A DNA stretch of 64,000 nt from Mytilus trossulus (lineage: Eukaryota > Mollusca > Bivalvia > Mytilida > Mytilidae): the NCBI RefSeq assembly GCF_036588685.1, contig NC_086379.1, positions 73,873,727 through 73,937,726 on the forward strand, read 5' to 3'. Position 1 is the stretch's first letter. Every line of letters starts with the position of its first letter. Below, in pieces: positions 57,261 through 64,000 of this stretch. Made by a program: the position numbers and the translations under genes. The notes beneath the pieces were generated by a model, which saw only the letters and a list, made by a program, of their open reading frames with translations, had not been told where the DNA came from and searched no databases.

Positions 57261-59994
57261 TGTAACATTACAACATAAACACACTGTACATATGTATTGT
57301 CTTCAACAATGAACAAAACCCATGCATAGTAAAAAAAAAAAACTCAAAAAGGCCCTGAAATAACAAATATAAAACAATTCTAGGGGAAAACTAAGTTACT
57401 TGATTTATGTACAAAACAAAGTAAATGAAAGAATAGATATACATGTATAAAAAAGCATTTAAATATTTAACCAGGGTTGTTCTTATGTCCAATATATATT
57501 GAATATGATAAAACAAAGATTTTTTACAATACAAACAATCATGTATTTTAGATTTGATGTTGTTTATATCCTACATTTGATGTGATTTCCAAAATTTGAT
57601 CTTTTCTAGTTTAATTATTGAGAGTTTATTTCCCCCAAACCCAGATACAAAAAGGCTGTTTATCTTAAACTTACATGAAAATCAGTAAAGTCACTTTAAA
57701 ATCTGCTTTATGATAGAGTGTCAAGTGCGATAAAAGATGTACATGAGTGAACATGGTGAAAATAAATATGAAATTATATTTTTTTTATATATACACTGTG
57801 TATTGGTGGATACCCCCCATTTTAAAATGACCTCCCATGAACACCAAGTATGTTTAAATTGATCATCCCTTAGGCCTAAAAAACATCCCTAATAGAAAAA
57901 AAGCATACCTTTACTTGTTTCAAGCTTGACCTCAAAGGAAGATATTGTTTTGTAAAAATTTATTCATTCAAGTTTTATGAAAACATTGTGTACATACATT
58001 AGTTCCACTACATCTTTTAGGAGTTATCTAAAAATTATAATTTGTATATAGAAATCTTTAATCATACATTTCAGGTCAACCTTCTCATTTATATTGGCAG
58101 AATATACAATTACTATTAACTGACGAAAAATTAAGAAACTGTTGAAAATGCATGGAGAAATTTGTTGGGCAAGGCACAGACATTAAGCTTAAGCTTAACA
58201 TCAGAAAACCTCTGGATTCTTGGAACTGTTTATCACATGCAAATTATCAACATGGGCATGATCAAATCAGAAATGTTTGAAAAAAGTATATATTGTGAAA
58301 GACTTTAATTACACCTTTCAGAAAATATCTTACTACATTTGTACTAAAAATGATAGCAAGTATTGAAATGTTCCTGACTCCCAATTATTATCATACCTCG
58401 TATCTTGAAAAGATGGGGTATTTATTGATGCACATGATTGTCAGTATATTGCTTGTCCACCATTCAAAATTTTAGTTTTATGATGTTGATTAAATTATCA
58501 CTTGACCAAATTTGATGAAATCTAAACACATCATTCTAGGACCTTAATAACCTACATGTACAGGTTGATTTTGATATTAATGGTTTTAACATATACTGTT
58601 CAAGAGTTTTGTCCCTTGTTTACTACTAGAGGTGGGTTTTGGCATGTTTTTCCTGATGATAATAATTAATGATCACCAAATCTTATTAAAATTTGAACAT
58701 ATTGTCTTGTATAATATTATACTGGTCAAGTTTGATTATGATAACTTTGATGTTTATTGTTATCAAGAGTTATGACTAAATGATAATGCCCCTTATGGCT
58801 TATATAATTATCCACCTTGGACAATGTTGGAAGTTTTTTAAAAATCTCTTGCCAACTATTTTTAACTTAAAGAACACAGTGCAAGTTGGTTCATTAATGA
58901 CAGATCAAGTTTAATTTTGAGTTTTTACCCTTATTTACCTGAAATTTGGATTTATTTTATGTTTCTAGTTGATATTATGCACCATTTGAAAAAATCTATT
59001 TCAATTTCATTATAATTTAACACAAGTGAGGAAACTTAAAATACATGTCACCCTCAATTGTAATTTTGGTTTGTGGCAACTACAGTAAGAGTGTTTTTGC
59101 AACCAGGGGTACCTGTGATCACTTGATTACCTACATTGTAGACTTACAATTTCAAGTTTCTAGTTAGAACTTTTATGAAATGGATAGAAAGTTTATAGTT
59201 TTTTAACACAGTTATATTCATGTACATTTACATTACCTACATTACCTATGAAATGTCAACAAAAAAGAAAACCAACAATATAGCAAAAGTCCTTAATTTA
59301 GGTTCATGCATTCCACTTTTATGATATTTGTGTTATATATATATTTATAAAAATTCATACAATTAATCGAACATCTATAAATCCTAGTATCAATTATATA
59401 TAGAGTATATAAAATGTTATTCTGCAACTAATACACCTGTATTCCAACTTTATTCTAGGCTGAAAGAATTTTCAGTTTCACTTGACAGGAGTGCATGATG
59501 ATTTCAGCTATGATCACCACACAGTACTGGGAAGAAGTTCAAGACACATCATGTGGTATATGCCTATATTTTGTCTGTCACAGATGAAATAGTGAAGAAA
59601 AGACAAGCCTCACTAGTAAATATGATATTGATCCACAAGGATTTCATTTTATTGTCCATTTACCAGCATGTGATTAGATATAGTCTAAACGGTACTTTGC
59701 ATACCATGCCTTTATGTTTTCCACTACTATTGGGAGCTGTTGGGGGTGTATGATTAATGGAAGAAACCCCTGATCAAACAAAACTAAAATGAAACTTATT
59801 TATCTTATTTTTTTTGTGTTTATATATAGATAAATAACTGCATATCTCAAATTTTTAAAGAAAATTGTAATATTTAATCGTTTTCTGAAAGTTGTATGTT
59901 TATTGATGGTAACAACTTAACATTATTTATGTAAACCAACTTATTTTTCAGCCGACTTAGCAGCAATTTATTCTTGTGATTTTCAACAAAAATA
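57261..59994. other. Long stretch without supported genes
   Basis: AT-rich. A region at about 58395-58920 has a repeat-like feel but no second copy here. A possible splice acceptor (TTTATTCTAG at 59449-59458) precedes about 90 bp without a usable frame. Confidence 0.35.
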
Positions 59995-60372
59995 CTATTT
60001 ATAAAATTAAGAAAGGAAATGGGGAATGTGTCAAAGAGACAACAACCAGACCAAATAAAAAACAACAGCAGAAGGTCACTAACAGGTCTTCAATGTAGCG
60101 AGAAATTCCCGCACCCGGAGGCGTCCTTCAGCTGGCCCCTAAACAAATATATACTAGTTCAGTGATAATGAACGCCATACTAATTTCCAAATTGTACACA
60201 AGAAACTAATATAAAAATAATACAAGACTAACAAAGGCCAGAGGCTCCTGACTTGGGACAGACGCAAAAATGCGGCGGGGTTAAACATGTTTGTGAGATC
60301 TCAGCCCTCCCCCTATACCTCTAACCAATGTAGAAAAATAAACGCATAACAATATGCACATTAAATTTCAGT
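59995..60372 (-). mobile_element. 3' non-coding region of the YLDD-RT retroelement
   Basis: On the minus strand, downstream of the RT frame: GGGGCCAGCTGAAGGACGCC, GGGTGCGGGAATTTCTCGCT, ACATTGAAGACCTGTTAGTG and TTGTCTCTTTGACACATTCC. The same sequence occurs alone at 20755-20975, confirming it as a mobile family's 3' end. Confidence 0.7.
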
Positions 60373-61023
60373 TCAAGAGAAGTCCGGATAATTAACGATA
60401 GGAAATGAAAAATCATCCCTTTTATCATAAATTTTAGTATTCAGCTTTCCGTTAGTGATATAGATATCAAGATCGAGGAAAGGGCAGTGGTCATTATTAG
60501 TATTAGCTTTATTTAAAGTAAGTTCAGCAGGATAAATTTCATTAATATACATACTGAAGTCGTCATTATTGAGAGCCAAAATATCATCCAAATATCCTAA
60601 AGTATTATTAAATTTGTTTATCAGATGTTGTTTTGATGGGTCTTTGCTTATTTTTGTCATAAATTGTAACTCATAACAATACAAAAAGAGGTCCGCAATA
60701 AGTGGTGCACAGTTAGTCCCCATTGGAATTCCGATAATCTGACGATATACGGAATCCCCAAAGCAAACAAAAATGTTATCTAGTAAAAATTCAAGGGCAT
60801 ATATAGTATCAAAGCATGTCCAATTAACATAGTTTTTTTGTTTATTGCTACTAAAAAATGACCTAAAAGAGTTTGAACATATATATTCACATTCTGATTT
60901 TTTGAATGCCCATTTAATTAGGTGTGTGAATTTTTTCTTAATGAGAATGTGAGGCAATGTGGTATACAGGGTAGAAAAATCAAAACTTTGAACAGATTCA
61001 AAATCACCAATATGAGCATGCAA
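60373..61023 (-). pseudogene. Truncated YLDD reverse transcriptase
   Basis: 216 codons open from a stop just upstream (TAA near 61038), so the N-terminus is missing and the ATG is incidental. Motifs: FDFSTLYTTLPH (14-25, first catalytic Asp), QIIGIPMGTNCAPLIADLF (95-113), GYLDDILAL (143-151, catalytic YLDD) and PFLDLDIYITNGKLNTKIYD followed by KRDDFSFPIVNYP near the end. This RT type resembles Penelope-like elements more than LINE or LTR enzymes, but I am not certain. No GIY-YIG nuclease is visible. The protein stops shortly after the conserved KRDDFSFPIVN block, so the C-terminal part is also lost. Decayed relatives lie at 48325-49015, 49605-49945 and 30300-30620. Confidence 0.8.
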
Positions 61024-62842
61024 TTTATCAAGTACTTCTTATATCTGTTAGAAAAGACCCCAATTTTAGTTATACCTGACAATTTTCATTTCAATTAAAT
61101 GCCTTGGGTTGAGCAATATCAAATTACCTAGTAAGACTGGCTTTTTCTCCCCTGCTTCACCTCTAACAAACAAATGTGCCTATTCTTTCTTTTAACTCAC
61201 AAAAGTTTCAAAAGTAAAAATTCTACAAAAATAATTCAGCTAGTGTACAGTTTTGTAGATTTAGGATATTCTTTAAATTATATATTTATTACACACTTTT
61301 TAATTACAGTGAGATAATTTCTATGATGAAAAGTGAGCTGGAAGTAAGGTGCAAACCATGAAAGTACCTGACAAGTGGTTGAAGATCTGGTGTAAGTGAA
61401 CAATTGTGAATTGTTGAAGAAGCACATTAAAAGAAGTCAGTGAAGTGTTTGAAGATCTTGTTTTCATGTTAATTTCAAGTAAATCCCTTTACACATTCGT
61501 TTGCCTTAATTGATATATCCCCATTGATTAACATATATAACCAGTCCAAAAAACTAGTCACCTGAAATTGGATTGCCATCAGATCTTTTAACTTGTTGAA
61601 ATAGTGTACATGGCTTTGTGCATTGAACATTAAGTCTAATTAAAACTTTCAACAGATTGTCAACTATATTAAGCAAACAAGTGACAAATAACATCAAAAT
61701 ATTTTAACACCCTCAGCACTTTTAGAATACATTTATGAACAATATCAGAATTATTGAAATTTATGTTATTTGTCCAATGATTTAACAAAAAATATAAGGA
61801 GGGTCAGTAGTTTGATTGATTTGAAATAAGCTATCAAATATCAGAATGACAACTGAAGAAAATGTAGAGAATGAACAGACTATAAGAAAATGTAGAGAAT
61901 GCACAGACAATATAAGCAAATATGTTGATTCACAGAAACAATTGTTGTATATCATGTAAATCATGTATATAGGATTAATAGGTCAAATATTAAGACTTCT
62001 AATTCTGGATACTATTTTTTCCCCAGAATTCAGAGATGTATTGAATATATTTTAAATGACACTGTTAAATCAATGACACAAAATAATTTAATAGATGTTG
62101 TAATTTTTTTTTCAGTAACTGACTTCATTGGAAGATGCAATTGAACAGTTTAATAAACAAGCCCAATCAAATCTAGATCATTGTTCCAGCAAAAAGATTT
62201 ATCATTAGAATTCCAGGAATTCACAGGAACAGATGTATTTTATGGTTTGATCCTTAACTCTATCATCATTGTTATGGGGTTAATATTATACCAGGCTATT
62301 GAGTCTGAGGATGGAAAAGTACTTTTCCTTAGTTTACTGTTAAAATGGATGACCTAAATTATGAAAAGAAGCTTTTTTTCTGGAATGTGATAGTAATTAT
62401 TTTATTGAAGTTGTATACTGGGTTTACCCTGCATCCATTTTCTCCTTGCCACGCCTTTGGCTAGTGCTTTAAGCTGTTTTCATGAAACTTTAATGAATCA
62501 TTTATTTGTATTGAAATGAGCTACCTTTTGTTTTATAAAAGAAATTTTAGATTTTCTTTTCCTAGCTATGGGGATTTTTTTTTTTTTAAAAGGGGGATTT
62601 TCCTGTTTTTGGACAATAACTCATGAGTGCTTTGAGCAGTTTTCATGGAACTTTGAGGACTGCCTTATTTCTATGGAAGTGAGCTCCTTTTAGCTGCTTT
62701 TTTTAAATTTCTGATATGACATATAGACGTTATGGAATGTTATAAATGAGAGGCATATCATATGCTCATTGCACTGCTGTATATTTAATTAGTTCATTGT
62801 AAATTCTATTTCTCAAATAAGTTTTGTGTGTAACATCTTTTT
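61024..62842. other. Stretch with splice-like sites but no clear gene
   Basis: On the plus strand an acceptor AATTACAG at 61302-61309 precedes about 34 bp ending in GAA|GTAAGG, and a strong acceptor TTTTTTTTTCAG near 62115 precedes sequence starting with TAA. Together they could be terminal exons of a transcript, coding or not. Too little to call a gene. Confidence 0.25.
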
Positions 62843-63320
62843 GTCGAGCCTTCGACTTTAGTCGAAAAAGCGAGACTAAGCGATCCTACATTCCGTCGGC
62901 ATCTGCATCCACAAATATTTACTCTGCGGTTAAAGTTTTTGAAATTTTAATAACTTTCTTAAACTAAACTGGATTTCTACCAAGCTTGGACAGAAGCTTG
63001 TTTATGATCATAAGATAGTATCCAGAAGTAAATGTTGTAAAAAAAAAATCATTTTTTTCCATATTTTACTTATAAATGGACTTAGATTTTCTTCCAGTTA
63101 ACATTACATACAGTCTGCAGTTAAAGTTTTTAAAACAATTATTAGATTCAAAAACTTCCCTGGATTTTTACCAAACTTGGACAGAAGCTTCTTACAATCA
63201 AAAGATAGTATCAAGAGGAATATTTTTATTGATTTTTGTCCTCACTTTTGTTGAATCTGCAATATACAGCAAAAGTAGGCGAGACACCAGATTCCGTGAA
63301 ACCCTTACAAATTTTTTCTA
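62843..63320 (+). repeat. Dispersed repeat R7 with internal duplication
   Basis: Left GTCGAGCCTTCGACTTTAGT and GAAAAAGCGAGACTAAGCGA; right GGCGAGACACCAGATTCCGT. Internally TTAAAGTTTTTGAAATT, ACCAAGCTTGGACAGAAGCT and AAGATAGTATCC occur twice about 190 bp apart. I recall this family from mussel DNA; no second copy lies in this window. Confidence 0.6.
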
Positions 63321-64000
63321 TTTTGTTTTTTTTTTGTTTTTTTTCTTTTTTAAAGTTCCTCATGCTCATTTTTCTCTTACCTGTTTTATTGTGAACTTTT
63401 AAGTTTTTAACCAATTGTAACCTTTTGACTTTTGTTTTTAAACATCAATTATGGCATCAACTATTTATTGTATATTCTAACTATTTGTTGTGATGTTTTT
63501 TTGTTGTTGTAAACTTTGATATGTGAGAAACAAAAAAATGTCCCATGTTTCATTGTGAATGTCACATGTTTTGTATCTTGAGTAGCAATCTGGTATTCTT
63601 AAAAGGAACATTTATTTAATCTGAACTTCCAACCTCATTTAGAAACCAACTTATACTTTATTTTCTGAAAATATTTAACAATATCTAAATTAATCCTGCA
63701 AGTTCCAAGATAGGCTTTAGGATTTTGTGAATGGAAAAGAAAACATTTTCTGGTATTGTAAGGACTTTTATGGGTACAATTTGTTTCCACATTTATGAAA
63801 TTTATATCAAAGGTTTATACATGTATCAGCAATGTCTCATCCAAATATATCTGTTTTCAGTGATTGTGATGAATTTTATATTATATATCTGTTATCTGTT
63901 TTCTTTAAAATATGTATAACTATCTAGTTTTCTTGTATGAAGCAAAATGTTATGTTATGTTAAAAAAAGACTTGACATAATTTTTTTATTTTTTAATGTC
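63321..64000. other. AT-rich end of window, nothing recognised
   Basis: Only short low-complexity frames. Confidence 0.35.

Noticed and set aside
63076..63402. 108-codon plus-strand frame
   Set aside because: Mostly inside dispersed repeat R7 and a T-rich run; no domain.

Overview
The window looks like AT-rich, intron-rich, repeat-dominated animal nuclear DNA. Signs are GT-AG exons of a collagen-like gene, a LINE ORF2 with APE endonuclease and reverse transcriptase, retroelement tails, and many terminal-inverted-repeat (TIR) elements with readable target-site duplications. Several repeat families match my memory of bivalve, especially mussel (Mytilus-type), genomes; that assignment is inference. 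There are no bacterial operons, CRISPR arrays, rRNAs or convincing tRNAs, and protein-coding content is very low.

Layout. 1-2200: a short-motif array, a TTCACGTGAA palindrome array and a foldback element. 4250-14991 (minus strand): the 3' part of a collagen-like gene, with exons at 14874-14991, 6655-6708, 5844-5903 and a terminal exon with stop at 4389-4475. The first of these carries one extra base that breaks the Gly-X-Y frame. The 8.2 kb intron between the first two holds a 7827-bp composite element (6815-14641) with roughly 100-bp TIRs and a perfect 8-bp target duplication; nested inside it are a 2.77 kb foldback of ACAAAATTGA-type motifs and other elements. 15-22 kb: tandem repeats, a TTAA-flanked MITE, a second TTCACGTGAA array and retroelement fragments.

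22.5-52.7 kb: a cluster of four related segments (B about 22.5-31.7 kb, C about 31.75-36.74 kb, A about 44.5-46.5 kb, D about 49.9-52.7 kb). Segment A contains a compact candidate gene on the minus strand: TATA box, non-coding exon 1, one intron, a 61-residue ORF and AATAAA. B, C and D carry decayed copies sharing one nonsense codon. B and C also carry dimeric 340-350-bp repeats with an invariant GTGGACG-AAA-CGTCCAC hairpin. A LINE (38.4-42.5 kb, minus) broken by one frameshift and one stop lies between C and A. The remainder (52.7-64 kb) holds a possible first coding exon, perfect palindromes, a truncated YLDD reverse transcriptase (60373-61023, minus) and more dispersed repeats.

How it fits together: mostly intronic or intergenic DNA shaped by nested transposon insertion and local duplication. 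The two host signals worth following are the collagen-like gene and the small-protein locus at 44.6-45.8 kb. Everything here was read by eye; no database search was possible.
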